A stretch of 40,284 bases of DNA from Thermoplasmata archaeon. GTDB taxonomy: Archaea; Thermoplasmatota; Thermoplasmata; Halarchaeoplasmatales; Halarchaeoplasmataceae. Location of the stretch: positions 1 to 40,284 of the forward strand of contig PWHR01000035.1 of assembly GCA_003554965.1 (NCBI GenBank), read 5' to 3'. The position numbers and the translations under genes were made by a program. Within the stretch, counting starts at the first letter, position 1, and every line of letters begins with the position of its first letter. The notes under the pieces were generated by a model that was given only the letters and a program-made list of their open reading frames with translations, was not told the origin of the DNA and did no database searches. Shown one piece after another: positions 24,001 to 31,575 of the stretch.

Positions 24001-24093
24001 CTTGAGAGAACTGAACTCGATGAAGAACAGGAAGAAGAACTCGATAAACTGAAGAAGACCTTGAAAAAGATCGATGAACTAGTAGAGGATTGA
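21085..24093 (+). CDS. Large multi-domain sensor: REC-PAS-GAF-PAS-GAF-PAS-PAS
   Basis: 1002 residues, predicted cytoplasmic with no membrane helix. Domains by eye: receiver 1-120 (phospho-acceptor Asp in VMISDQKIDDMGG, Lys in EKYVKKIG); PAS 135-250; GAF 262-412; PAS 424-540; GAF 552-700; PAS 712-830; PAS 838-950; then a charged coiled coil to the end. The two GAF units are clearly duplicated: both end SAISLPI, GVFQAM, a phenylalanine-Asp motif, and HxNQV. No HisKA, HATPase, GGDEF or HTH is present, so it must signal through a partner. The receiver suggests it is itself phosphorylated by a kinase elsewhere. Confidence 0.88.
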   Translation: MKVLLADGEGNVRDLFADQIDKTDYDFEVNDVKTGEKFLEELDKDVYDVMISDQKIDDMGGLELLEMVRDEGFDIPFIILIEEGEDEAAMEALKLGAEKYVKKIGSPQDRFEYIAQAIIQLSDHSHRKDEGRLQRAYFEQLFEKSPEGIVLLDNEDSILEANERFEEMFGYMKEEMKGEPINDLIVPEENISEASSLSEDVLTGENIEEESIRVRKDGKEFPVSIMGYPIRLDEEQVGVIGIYRDLSEKKEREKKLRELYEASIKIAECSSEREVYEQVLLSAKNILDFRASSIALVEDDEFVVKATMTKNLEVGDRLSMEGLRCITYEKKEPYLIDGIQKWGEKVSDPEYIPKPTDPDFTSAISLPIKDEGVFQAMAYEEGYFDEFDFEMAETLISHMNQVVEKIRVQEEVESKEKKYRTIFESANDGIFVIDDNYRFIEINQKVLETLKVEREDIIGKTPWDFSPDKQPDGRSSEEKAKEMIDRAREGEPQFFEWFHETQDGDEIITEVSLNRYRLDSEGKVMAVVRNVTEKKETKKELQENKEKIKKLHDTAMELGLCEEEEEVYDITIKAANEVLDFHDCTLAIFDDETEKLIAKRTLRSEYEEGSELSLDIGYTGKTFREKSSFLIEDVSSDDVAKPASEEYRSAISLPIGDIGVFQAMSDEKDYFDKEDLEMTETLVSHTNQVLERIKSQRELRKRERRFRNIFDHALVGIYRTTPDGEVLTANPRLAEMMGLESVEEMISKNISDISEPTDYSREDFKEMMEKEGEVEGFEGSHLLQDGSIIHIIENAVAVKDEEGNIKYYDGTMQDITDLKETQKKLEESEKRYRAIFENTGTATIIIDPDRTIALANKKFERLTGHFRGGVEGKDFLEFVVEEDKERTKRYHEQRREDPERAPNEYDVQGVTKQEDIKELHVRVNMIPGTEKTVVSITDITDKKEIIKERDHYQSSIEETRDMMEIMESYLERLERTELDEEQEEELDKLKKTLKKIDELVED

Positions 24094-24102
24094 AGGAAAA
24101 AT

Positions 24103-24113
24103 CTTTTTATAAG
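24103..24113 (+). promoter_or_regulatory. TATA box of tRNA-Ser
   Basis: CTTTTTATAAG, about 45 bp before the mature tRNA 5' end, so transcription would begin about 20 nt upstream. Confidence 0.45.
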
Positions 24114-24155
24114 ATACCATTAGGATGAGTAATGTAAAGTTCAGGCAGTTTAGAT

Positions 24156-24240
24156 GCGGGGATAGCCAAGGGGTCAACGGCGAAGGATTGCTAATCCTTT
24201 GTCCCATCGGGACACGCGGGTTCAAATCCCGTTCCCCGCG
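24156..24240 (+). tRNA. tRNA-Ser(GCT)
   Basis: 85 nt. Acceptor GCGGGGA/TCCCCGC with discriminator G, as serine tRNAs have. Anticodon arm AAGGA-TTGCTAA-TCCTT, anticodon GCT, reading AGC/AGU. The long variable arm forms a perfect stem TGTCCC-ATC-GGGACA. T-loop TTCAAAT. No encoded CCA and no intron. It sits between the sensor gene and the TPR gene. Confidence 0.96.
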
Positions 24241-24263
24241 CTTCTTCAAAGGTGGAAATAAGG

Positions 24264-24680
24264 ATGTATAAAAAAAGAGAGGATGGTCCTGGATGTGTAT
24301 CTGAGGAGCAGAAGATCGAAAAGAATAAATTCATACTCTGTAGAGAAAAGGTAAGATCCATCCTAGAGAAGAAAGAAAAACTCGACGACATTACAGTGAA
24401 AGGGTTCAAACATCTCATGGATGGAGAAATCACCAGATCTAAGGACTGTTTCGAAGCTTTAGATGAAAAAGAAAGGGACAAGGACTTCATGTTCTATGGA
24501 AAGGGACTTATAAACTTGCTCTCAGGAGATATACAGGAAGCTGTACTCTTTTTTGAAAGATCTCTCTCGCAAAATCCCGATCTCAGTGAAGCCTGGTATG
24601 ATAAAGGCGTCGCTTTATATGAATTGGATAGGAGTAAAGAAGCCCTAGAATGCTGGAGAAGAGCCAGAGAAGTGGGATGA
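24264..24680 (+). CDS. TPR-repeat protein
   Basis: 138 residues from ATG 24264, chosen because GGTGG lies 9 nt upstream; an in-frame GTG at 24252 is the alternative. The first ~45 residues are basic with two cysteines. Residues ~50-138 form about two and a half TPR-like helix pairs, clearest in FFERSLSQNPDLSEAWYDKG and ALYELDRSKEALECWRRA. It is likely a protein-interaction adaptor. It lies just after tRNA-Ser and converges on trkH with a 4-bp gap. Confidence 0.75.
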   Translation: MYKKREDGPGCVSEEQKIEKNKFILCREKVRSILEKKEKLDDITVKGFKHLMDGEITRSKDCFEALDEKERDKDFMFYGKGLINLLSGDIQEAVLFFERSLSQNPDLSEAWYDKGVALYELDRSKEALECWRRAREVG

Positions 24681-24684
24681 TATT

Positions 24685-26199
24685 CTATCTTTTTATATCG
24701 AAGCTGAGCAGGTTGCGGAGCCTTCTTTTCTTGTACAGTGACGGATTGAAGAGCACCACCGCTGTGAATATCTCAAGCCTGCCTATCCACATGAGCAGAG
24801 CCGAGAACAATCTTCCTCCTTGACCCACTTCTAGAAAATCACTCGCCACTTCACCTAAAGCTGGACCAACATTACCTAAACTGGTGGCGGAGGCTGAGAT
24901 ACCCGTCATCATGTCTCCAGTATCCCACACCAATACGAATGAGCCTATAGCGAATAAGATTATGTAAGCGGAGAAAAACATAGCGATGTTTTCAAGGGTG
25001 CCCTCGTCGATCACTGCATCGCCCATCCTGACCACTTCGACCCGCCTTGGATTTATTACCTGTTTAAATTTTCTTTTGATCATCTTGAAAACGATCAGGA
25101 TCCTCATCACCTTCATACCACCGCCGGTAGAGCCAGCAGACCCTCCAACGAACATCAGCATCAATAGGATAAGCCTCAATACCTGTGGACTCCATTCAGC
25201 GAAAGTTTCGGTAGTATAACCTGTTGTGGTCATCAGAGAAGCAGCCTGAAATAATGAATCACGAACAGATATGCCCTGGCTCGCTCCAATAAGAGCGATG
25301 ATTCCCGCGGCTCCAAACATCAGGGCAAGATAAGTTTTGAATTCCGAATTGGAAAAAATCTTCTTGAAATCATGTCTGAAGAAGCCCTGGTAATGGAGTG
25401 AAAAATTTACTCCCGCTATTATCATGAAGATTATGAATATCCATTGGGCCGCAGCAGAAAAGACCGCTGCTTCCCCGATGCTTTCAGCGTAAGGGGAAAA
25501 GCCACCGGTCGGAAGCGTAGTGAAAGAATGATACACAGCATCGTAAGGATGAAGACCCACTCCCAGCAGGAGGATCGCCAGTATGAGAGTGAAAAGACAG
25601 TAGATATACCAGAGAGTTTTAGCCGTTTCTTTTATCTTCGGTTTTAAACGGGTCACGGTAGGGCCGGGAGCCTCGGCTTGAAGCAGTCTCATACCTCCAC
25701 TGCTGAGTTTTGAAAGAATAGCGACCGAAAGAACGATTATCCCCATACCCCCGAGCCACTGCAGGACCGCTCTCCATAATAGCGTGCTCGTGTGTCCTAA
25801 GGCAGAATAATCCACACCGTGTCGAGCCATATCTGAACTTATCAATTCTTCAGTTAATAGGGTCGCCCCGGTGGTGGTTATCCCAGACATAGATTCAAAG
25901 AACGCATCTATAATATTTGGAAACAAACCCGTCAAGACGAATGGGATGGCGGAGATGAGTGCGAGGACTATCCATGTGAAGCTGACCAAAACGATAGCTT
26001 CATTGTGGTGAAAATCTTCCGGCCTTCCGAACTTCTCTGCTGGGTAACCTAGAGATATAGTGAAAAAGGCCATGAAGAGAAATACAACGGCGTTAAAAGG
26101 TTCACTGTAAACCAATGCAGGTATCACCGGGATGAAGAAGGCTAACCCGAATACTTTCAAAATCGATCCAAGGTTGCCCACGACTACCTTCCATCTCAT
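24685..26199 (-). CDS. trkH: TrkH family potassium channel subunit
   Basis: 504 residues from ATG 26199, which starts right after the trkA stop and has GGAGG about 10 nt upstream; the longer 26223 start would overlap trkA. It is an integral membrane protein for K+ uptake. All four P-loop filter segments are visible: TTTGATLL, TTLPTGGFSPY, TTTGYTT and TSLGNVGP. Glycines at filter positions are intact. The basic MIKRKFKQVINPRR segment is typical of TrkH. It is regulated by TrkA, encoded immediately upstream. Confidence 0.94.
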   Translation of the reverse strand: MRWKVVVGNLGSILKVFGLAFFIPVIPALVYSEPFNAVVFLFMAFFTISLGYPAEKFGRPEDFHHNEAIVLVSFTWIVLALISAIPFVLTGLFPNIIDAFFESMSGITTTGATLLTEELISSDMARHGVDYSALGHTSTLLWRAVLQWLGGMGIIVLSVAILSKLSSGGMRLLQAEAPGPTVTRLKPKIKETAKTLWYIYCLFTLILAILLLGVGLHPYDAVYHSFTTLPTGGFSPYAESIGEAAVFSAAAQWIFIIFMIIAGVNFSLHYQGFFRHDFKKIFSNSEFKTYLALMFGAAGIIALIGASQGISVRDSLFQAASLMTTTGYTTETFAEWSPQVLRLILLMLMFVGGSAGSTGGGMKVMRILIVFKMIKRKFKQVINPRRVEVVRMGDAVIDEGTLENIAMFFSAYIILFAIGSFVLVWDTGDMMTGISASATSLGNVGPALGEVASDFLEVGQGGRLFSALLMWIGRLEIFTAVVLFNPSLYKKRRLRNLLSFDIKR

Positions 26200-26200
26200 G

Positions 26201-27529
26201 TCAGAAACAGTCCTCCACAGCACTGATCTCGTCTTTCAAAACAAAGGTCAAAACCTGATCGCCAGGTTTCAATTCACTATCGCCTTTAGGGATCATCGTT
26301 TTTCCCCTTCTGATGATCGCGCCGACTATACACTCAGGAGGTAGTTCACTGTACTCTAAAGTTTTGCCGGCCACCTTAGAACTTTCATCTACACTCATCT
26401 CAAGAAGGTAAAGATCCCCACCATGGATCGGTATAGCTTTCAAAGGATTCAATTCTCTAGCCATCCTGAGCATGGTGTTCGCTGTCTGCAGCTGCGGAGA
26501 AGCAGCGAGATCGATACCGACTGTCTCTACAAGAGACTTGACTCCGAGCTCTTTCACTATAGCGACGGTCTTTTCCACTCCATATACTTTTGCCAGTAAA
26601 GAGACAAGAACGTTGTATTCTTCTGAGTTCGTAGTCACAGCGACCGCATCCGTTCTCAGGATACCCTCTTCTATCAGAACAGATTTGTCCCTAGCATCCC
26701 CCACCAAAACTTCTACGCCTTTCAATTCTTCCGCAGCCCTCCTTGCTTTGCTCTGAGATCCCTCTATCAGTTTTACATCCACCCCTCGCCTGCAGAGTTT
26801 GTTGGCTATGTGGATACCGATAGAAGAAGCTCCGATGACCATCACCTTCTCCACGGAAGACTTCTTAGTACCTAATAACTTGAGTATCTTCCTTTCAGCT
26901 TTTTTACCTTCCGTCATAACAACGATGGTGTCGTCTTCTTTTACGATATCATCGCCGTGGGGAACGATGACTTCACTATCCCGTATTATGGCTCCCAGAT
27001 TGATATTTTTCGGAAAACCGATATTTTTGATCTTCTTATCTTTTATACGGGAATTGGCTAAGACCTTGAACTCTGTGACGTTTATCTTACCTCCCATCGA
27101 TATCTTCCTGTCTATGGCGAAGGGGACCGTGATCACGTCAGCTACTTTTCTAGCCACGAGAAGTTCAGGTGAGACGGCTTTATCTACACCGATACTCTTG
27201 AACCTTTGAGATACCTCTCGGTTGATATATTCAAGACCCCTGATCCTAGCCATCGTCTGACATCCTGCGGACTTCGCTATAGAACAGGCCACGATATTGG
27301 TTTCATTACTGTTCGTGGCTGCGAAGAAGTAATCCGATCCCTTGATGTCCAAAGAGTTGAGAAGTTCGGGTCGCGCTCCATTGCCCTTCACTACTTTCAC
27401 ATCTAGAGCTCTAGCTTTCTCACAAGCACTCTCCTTCTTATCCACTATGATCACATCGTGGCCCTTTCTCCTTATGGATTCGGCGAGTTTTCTTCCGACT
27501 TCACCTGCACCGATTATTATGACTTTCAT
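26201..27529 (-). CDS. trkA: TrkA potassium uptake regulator (two RCK units)
   Basis: 442 residues. It is a peripheral nucleotide-binding protein gating TrkH. It has two tandem RCK units: MKVIIIGAGEVGRKLAESI at the N-terminus and VMVIGASSIGIHIANKL near residue 233, each followed by an RCK-C domain (the second ends PKGDSELKPGDQVLTF). The first Rossmann loop is a standard GxGxxG for NAD(H). The second reads GASSIG, so its nucleotide preference may differ. trkH follows directly. Confidence 0.93.
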   Translation of the reverse strand: MKVIIIGAGEVGRKLAESIRRKGHDVIIVDKKESACEKARALDVKVVKGNGARPELLNSLDIKGSDYFFAATNSNETNIVACSIAKSAGCQTMARIRGLEYINREVSQRFKSIGVDKAVSPELLVARKVADVITVPFAIDRKISMGGKINVTEFKVLANSRIKDKKIKNIGFPKNINLGAIIRDSEVIVPHGDDIVKEDDTIVVMTEGKKAERKILKLLGTKKSSVEKVMVIGASSIGIHIANKLCRRGVDVKLIEGSQSKARRAAEELKGVEVLVGDARDKSVLIEEGILRTDAVAVTTNSEEYNVLVSLLAKVYGVEKTVAIVKELGVKSLVETVGIDLAASPQLQTANTMLRMARELNPLKAIPIHGGDLYLLEMSVDESSKVAGKTLEYSELPPECIVGAIIRRGKTMIPKGDSELKPGDQVLTFVLKDEISAVEDCF

Positions 27530-27555
27530 GATTCGCCACCTTAAACCTTGGTTGA

Positions 27556-27837
27556 CTAAAGAAGTTTTTGGAGCAATTTTTTGTGTTCTCTGACCGTGAC
27601 TTTATCTCCCTCTTGGACTCCAAGTTTCTTCCTGTCGTTCACCCTTAAGCTTATCTTTTCTCTTTCTATCATATAATCTGAGTAGGCCGAAACGAGTATA
27701 TCTTTGTTTTCCGAACTCACCACGATCATCTGTCCGTCTTCTAATTCAGCTTCTTTCATTATCTCCTCGTTGACTCTAGCCCTACCACCCGATTCGATGG
27801 GACTGTTCTCCACCTCTAATTCCGCCAACTCTGTCAT
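27556..27837 (-). CDS. Cdc48 N-domain-like double-psi beta-barrel protein
   Basis: 93 residues. It resembles the stand-alone N-terminal barrel of archaeal Cdc48/VAT: SGGRARVNEEIMKEAEL with DGQMIVV, then a linker, then SLRVNDRKKLGVQEGDKVTV. No ATPase domain follows. It is the first gene of a transcript with trkA (26-bp gap) and trkH. That placement suggests a role as an adaptor or regulator of the K+ system, but this is inference. It has a strong TATA box 24-36 bp upstream. Confidence 0.6.
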   Translation of the reverse strand: MTELAELEVENSPIESGGRARVNEEIMKEAELEDGQMIVVSSENKDILVSAYSDYMIEREKISLRVNDRKKLGVQEGDKVTVREHKKLLQKLL

Positions 27838-27860
27838 ACTCCTACATAAGTCTCTATTTT

Positions 27861-27873
27861 AGATATATATTTT
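27861..27873 (-). promoter_or_regulatory. Promoter of the trk operon
   Basis: Minus-strand AAAATATATATCT, centred 30 bp before the ATG at 27837, implying a nearly leaderless transcript. The S9 peptidase promoter (GGCTAAAAACC, 27911-27921, plus strand) lies in the same 109-bp divergent gap. Confidence 0.5.
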
Positions 27874-27946
27874 TTGAAAAAAACCTCGGAGCTCCTACTC
27901 TAATGACAAAGGCTAAAAACCCTGTTCGTAATCCCGAAAAGAGACC

Positions 27947-29749
27947 ATGAAAAAAGAATATCCTCTTGAAGAACTAGCTAGTTTACCTGAATTTTATCAT
28001 CCTGCAGCCTCTCCTGATGGTGAGAAGATAGCTTTTTACTGGGATGAGAGCGGCAGGAACGAACTTTATCTCATGGATACGGAAAGCAAGGAGATAGAAC
28101 AGCTGAGCGACGGAGAAGTCCCTAGGAACGCGAGATGGCCCTTGATGTGGGATTCAAAGGGGGATAAGATCCTTTTTCACAAAGACGAAGCGGGCAACGA
28201 GCAGAACGATATCTACTCTATAGATATTGAGGGCAGCGTTAAAAAAGAGGTGGAATTCGAAGGGCAGTGTATCTTACAAGATGTGAGTCCCGATGGCGAA
28301 TACATTCTTTTCACCAGTGATAGATACGAGCAGATGAATCTTTTCCGATACTCTTTTGAAAGCAACGAGATCGATAAGTTGACCGATTATAAACTGCCTG
28401 TATGGAGTGCAGTTTACAGTCCCGGTGGCAGATGGATAGCGTATCAGGCTAACGAATCCGACGACCTCCGGAATAAAGATATTTATCTATGTGAAACGGA
28501 CGGCTCTAATAAACAAAAATTGGATATCGGTGAGAAGGGTTCTGAAAACAGTCCTGTCCGTTGGTCTCCCGACGGTAATAAACTGCTGGTCACTGATAAT
28601 TCCCAGGATATGAATAGGCCCGGAATCTATCATGTTGGAAAACAAAAGGTTGAATGGTTTGGAGATCAAAACTTCGAAGAAAGACCGGTTGCATTCAAAC
28701 CCGACGGTGAAGGTTTCCTCGGTTTTAGGATAAAGAACGCTTCATGGATACCTATATACTTCGATCTCGACGGTACTATCAATGAACTTGAACTCAAGGA
28801 AGGAGTATCGAATTTCCCGTTCACAGGTGGTAGTGGAGTATTCGTTTCTGATAATTCTTTCATAGTGTCCTATACTAAAGGAGACTGGAAAAAGGAGCTG
28901 CTTGAGTACGATATGGAGAAAGATGATCATGAAGTTCTGCTGGAAGCTGAATACGGAGATCTGAATCCTGATGCCTTCGTACCCGCTGAATACGTCACTT
29001 ACAGGTCCCATGACGGAGTTGAGATAGGTGCACTGCTGTACGATCCCGGTGTTAGACCTTCTCCTGCAGTGGTCATGGTACACGGAGGACCTCACGGTCA
29101 ATCCATAAATGCGTTCAACATCTACGCTCAGTTTTTGGCCAGCAGAGGATACGCAGTACTGCAGCCCAACTACAGAGGTTCTATAGGGAAAGGTAGAGAG
29201 TTCAAGCGTATGATCCACATGGATTGGGGTGGAAAGGAACAGGAAGATGTAGCCGCCGGAGCAGAATGGCTGAAAGAAAAGGATTGGATCGATGAAGATA
29301 GGATAGCTGTTTTTGGAGGTTCCTATGGCGGTTATTCAGTTTACATGCAGATGGTAAGATACCCTGAACTCTGGACTACGGGTATAGCTTGGATCGGCAT
29401 AACTGATCTACACAAGCTCTATGAAGAAGATATGCCCCATTTCCAGGCTTTGCTGAGAGAACAGATGGGAGACCCGAAAGAGAACTATGAGTTATGGAGG
29501 GATAGGAGTCCTATAGAGCATATCGAGAACATGAAAAATCCTATACTGATGATACACGGTGTGAACGATCCAAGGTGTCCCATCGAACAGGCACGGATCT
29601 TCAAAGAAGGACTAGAAGAGATGGGCTGGGAAGAAGGTGAAGACTTCGAGTACGAAGAGTTAGGTGAAGAAGGACACGGAAGCACCGATATAAGTCAGAA
29701 GATACGAGCTTTCAAGATACTAGAAGATTATTTGAAAAGAAGATTGTGA
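27947..29749 (+). CDS. S9 family serine peptidase (prolyl oligopeptidase/acylaminoacyl-peptidase type)
   Basis: 600 residues, no signal peptide seen, so cytoplasmic. The N-terminal ~340 residues form a TolB/WD-like beta-propeller with repeated SPDG/SPGG/KPDG blades (SPDGEKIAFYW, SPDGEYILFTS, SPGGRWIAYQ, SPDGNKLLV). The C-terminal alpha/beta-hydrolase has MVHGGPHGQ, the nucleophile in GGSYGGYSVYM, catalytic Asp in HGVNDPRCP and His in EEGHGSTD. It degrades short peptides. A 14-codon scrap matching its own 3' end recurs at 30487-30531, beyond the VapBC genes, hinting at a lost tandem paralogue. Confidence 0.93.
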   Translation: MKKEYPLEELASLPEFYHPAASPDGEKIAFYWDESGRNELYLMDTESKEIEQLSDGEVPRNARWPLMWDSKGDKILFHKDEAGNEQNDIYSIDIEGSVKKEVEFEGQCILQDVSPDGEYILFTSDRYEQMNLFRYSFESNEIDKLTDYKLPVWSAVYSPGGRWIAYQANESDDLRNKDIYLCETDGSNKQKLDIGEKGSENSPVRWSPDGNKLLVTDNSQDMNRPGIYHVGKQKVEWFGDQNFEERPVAFKPDGEGFLGFRIKNASWIPIYFDLDGTINELELKEGVSNFPFTGGSGVFVSDNSFIVSYTKGDWKKELLEYDMEKDDHEVLLEAEYGDLNPDAFVPAEYVTYRSHDGVEIGALLYDPGVRPSPAVVMVHGGPHGQSINAFNIYAQFLASRGYAVLQPNYRGSIGKGREFKRMIHMDWGGKEQEDVAAGAEWLKEKDWIDEDRIAVFGGSYGGYSVYMQMVRYPELWTTGIAWIGITDLHKLYEEDMPHFQALLREQMGDPKENYELWRDRSPIEHIENMKNPILMIHGVNDPRCPIEQARIFKEGLEEMGWEEGEDFEYEELGEEGHGSTDISQKIRAFKILEDYLKRRL

Positions 29750-29766
29750 GTGTGCTGCCTGAACTG

Positions 29767-30171
29767 TCAGAAAAAATCATCTACACCATTCCTCTCGATG
29801 CCTTCGATACCGTCGAAATCTTCATCTTCGCTGAGAAGAATAGTTAACTTCTCTTTTTGCATGGAAGCCAAATGAATAGCGTCTCGAGGATCTAAATCAG
29901 TGCTATCGTATAATTTCAGACTTTGATACATGATATCCCTTTTGACATCTATCCATTTTATAGGTAATGACAAGAACATCTTCGTGGATTCTAGTGCGTC
30001 TTTTTTTCCTATCTCGTTCTGAAGTATCCAGAGCACTTCGTCTAGAACCAGATAAGATGATGCCGCGTTCAATGATCCGTTCTCTATCTTCTCGATAGCT
30101 TTTCTGCAGTTTTTACCCAATTGATTTTTATCAACCGCTGAATAAATGAATATGTTTGAATCGATATACAT
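29767..30171 (-). CDS. vapC: VapC-family PIN-domain toxin
   Basis: 134 residues. It is a PIN ribonuclease: the N-terminal Asp in MYIDSNIFIYS, Glu in LVLDEVLWIL (about residue 45), Asp in DPRDAIHLASM (about 98) and the last acidic group in LSEDEDFDGI. All four acidic positions are retained, so it should be active, cleaving tRNA or rRNA when unrestrained. Its start is 3 bp after the vapB stop. Confidence 0.88.
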   Translation of the reverse strand: MYIDSNIFIYSAVDKNQLGKNCRKAIEKIENGSLNAASSYLVLDEVLWILQNEIGKKDALESTKMFLSLPIKWIDVKRDIMYQSLKLYDSTDLDPRDAIHLASMQKEKLTILLSEDEDFDGIEGIERNGVDDFF

Positions 30172-30174
30172 AAA

Positions 30175-30408
30175 TTATGCCTCGTATCGCCTTTTCAATT
30201 GTTCTTTTATTTCTCCGACGCTCAGTTCTTTATCGTGTTTCTCCGCGATATCCTGCAGTTTCGAGGAAACCTTCTTCTCTTTTTTTATCTTTATAGTGTC
30301 TCCTTCTAAGTCTATCTTTACTTTGTCCCCTTCGTGCAAACCCAAAAGATCTCGTATATCTTTTGGTATCACCACTTGGCCTTTTTTTAACACCTTCTTT
30401 TCTATCAT
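30175..30408 (-). CDS. vapB: VapB-family antitoxin, SpoVT/AbrB fold
   Basis: 77 residues. The first ~45 form an AbrB swapped-hairpin DNA-binding domain (KKGQVVIPKDIRDLLGLHEGDKVKI). The remaining basic/acidic helix should wrap the VapC active site. It is first in the vapBC pair. An inverted repeat across its likely transcription start (30418-30439) is a good autoregulatory operator candidate. Confidence 0.88.
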   Translation of the reverse strand: MIEKKVLKKGQVVIPKDIRDLLGLHEGDKVKIDLEGDTIKIKKEKKVSSKLQDIAEKHDKELSVGEIKEQLKRRYEA

Positions 30409-30417
30409 TTTATCAGG

Positions 30418-30439
30418 TAGTTAAACATTAGATTAACTA
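30418..30439. promoter_or_regulatory. Candidate vapBC operator (inverted repeat)
   Basis: TAGTTAA, 8 nt, TTAACTA: perfect 7-bp arms. It lies 10-31 bp before the vapB ATG and just downstream of a minus-strand TATA-like GGTTTTATTAA (30441-30451), so bound protein would block initiation. Binding by VapB is inference from the usual behaviour of AbrB-type antitoxins. Confidence 0.45.
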
Positions 30440-30486
30440 ATTAATAAAACCTAGGTATGTATCACTAGTTAGAATGAAAGAATGCA

Positions 30487-30531
30487 AGAACTTTTAAAAT
30501 ACTGAAAGATTATCTTGATAGAAGATTGTAA
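30487..30531 (+). pseudogene. 3' scrap of a second S9 peptidase gene
   Basis: The plus-strand frame reads RTFKILKDYLDRRL then TAA. The intact peptidase ends RAFKILEDYLKRRL, 11 of 14 residues the same. Upstream the frame is closed by TGA at 30475-30477. The scrap sits just before the OYE-family gene, with vapBC between it and the real gene. Confidence 0.65.
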
Positions 30532-30545
30532 GGCAAAAAGGTGAG

Positions 30546-31529
30546 ATGATGAAAGGTTTGTTCGTATCCATGAAAATAGATACTATAGAACTCCGGAACA
30601 GGATCGTGCTGCCTCCGATGGCGACTGAAAAGTCCACTGAGGAGGGGCTTCCGACCGAGGAACTCTATGAACATTATGAGGAAAGATCGAAAGGCCCTGG
30701 TCTGGTGATAGTGGAGCATTCTTACGTCGATGAAGGCGGAAGACTCAGCAAAAATCAGCTAGGCATCTATTCTGATGAACATATAGAACCATTGCAGATA
30801 TTGGCTGACCTGATAAAGGAGAACGGAGCCGCAGCCGCGATTCAGATAAACCACGCAGGTGGAAAAGCCCAGGAAGAGATGATCGGGAAGAAACCCGTTG
30901 CTCCTTCCGAAGCATATTTTGATAACGCTGAGGAACTGTGTTTAAAGGAGATGGAGGAGATAAAAGCTGCTTTCCGGGAAGCGGCTAGAAGAGCGGAGGA
31001 AGCCGGTTTCGACGCTGTCGAAGTCCACGGTGCCCACGGCTTTCTACTTGGTCAGTTCCTTTCGCCTATCAGCAATCAAAGAAAGGATGGATACGGCGGT
31101 GAGGACCTAGAAAAAAGGATGAAGTTCCCGTTAGAAGTCGTGGAGGAAGTGAAAAAAGTTCTGGAAGACACTGCACTTTTCTACCGCCTCGGCGCTACAG
31201 ACAGAGACGAGGATGGTTTGACCGTTAACGAGGCGAAAATATTCGCAAAAGAATTGAAGGAAAGAGGCGTTGAAGTTATCGACGTTTCGGGAAATCTCTG
31301 CGGCTCTAGACCTTCAGATCTTGAAGGCGAACAGGGTTATTTCGTGTCTACCGCTATGAACTTGAAGAGAGCTGTAGATGTACCGGTGATAGGTGTAGGA
31401 GGGATAAAGGATCCGGAGTATGCCAATAAGATAGTGGAGGAGGGGATGGTAGACCTGGTCGCTGTAGGCAGAGAACAGTGGAAGGATCCTAGATGGGCAC
31501 TTAAGGCAAAAGAGGAGATATCCGGATAA
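30546..31529 (+). CDS. NADH:flavin oxidoreductase, old yellow enzyme family
   Basis: 327 residues. An FMN-binding TIM barrel: LRNRIVLPPMAT at the N-terminus, AAIQINHAGGKA, then the catalytic-site signature HGAHGFLLGQFLSP with NQRKDGYGG, and the FMN phosphate loops VIGVGGIK and LVAVGREQ. It lacks the long Fe-S/NADH C-terminal half of enoate reductases, so it is the short OYE type that reduces activated alkenes using NAD(P)H. The substrate is unknown. Start at 30546 or 30549, with GGTGA just upstream. The pirin gene follows after 46 bp with its own TATA box. Confidence 0.9.
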   Translation: MMKGLFVSMKIDTIELRNRIVLPPMATEKSTEEGLPTEELYEHYEERSKGPGLVIVEHSYVDEGGRLSKNQLGIYSDEHIEPLQILADLIKENGAAAAIQINHAGGKAQEEMIGKKPVAPSEAYFDNAEELCLKEMEEIKAAFREAARRAEEAGFDAVEVHGAHGFLLGQFLSPISNQRKDGYGGEDLEKRMKFPLEVVEEVKKVLEDTALFYRLGATDRDEDGLTVNEAKIFAKELKERGVEVIDVSGNLCGSRPSDLEGEQGYFVSTAMNLKRAVDVPVIGVGGIKDPEYANKIVEEGMVDLVAVGREQWKDPRWALKAKEEISG

Positions 31530-31532
31530 AAA

Positions 31533-31546
31533 CTATAAATAATAAA
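31533..31546 (+). promoter_or_regulatory. TATA box of the pirin gene
   Basis: CTATAAATAATAAA, centred 36 bp before the pirin start. Confidence 0.45.
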
Positions 31547-31575
31547 ACTCACACTGTAGAAAAGGGTGGTATGCC

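Noticed and set aside
24191-24490. Minus-strand frame ending in a GTGFEPACPDGTKD-like peptide
   Set aside because: That peptide is the well-known artefact of translating the antisense of a tRNA-Ser; the rest shadows the TPR gene.
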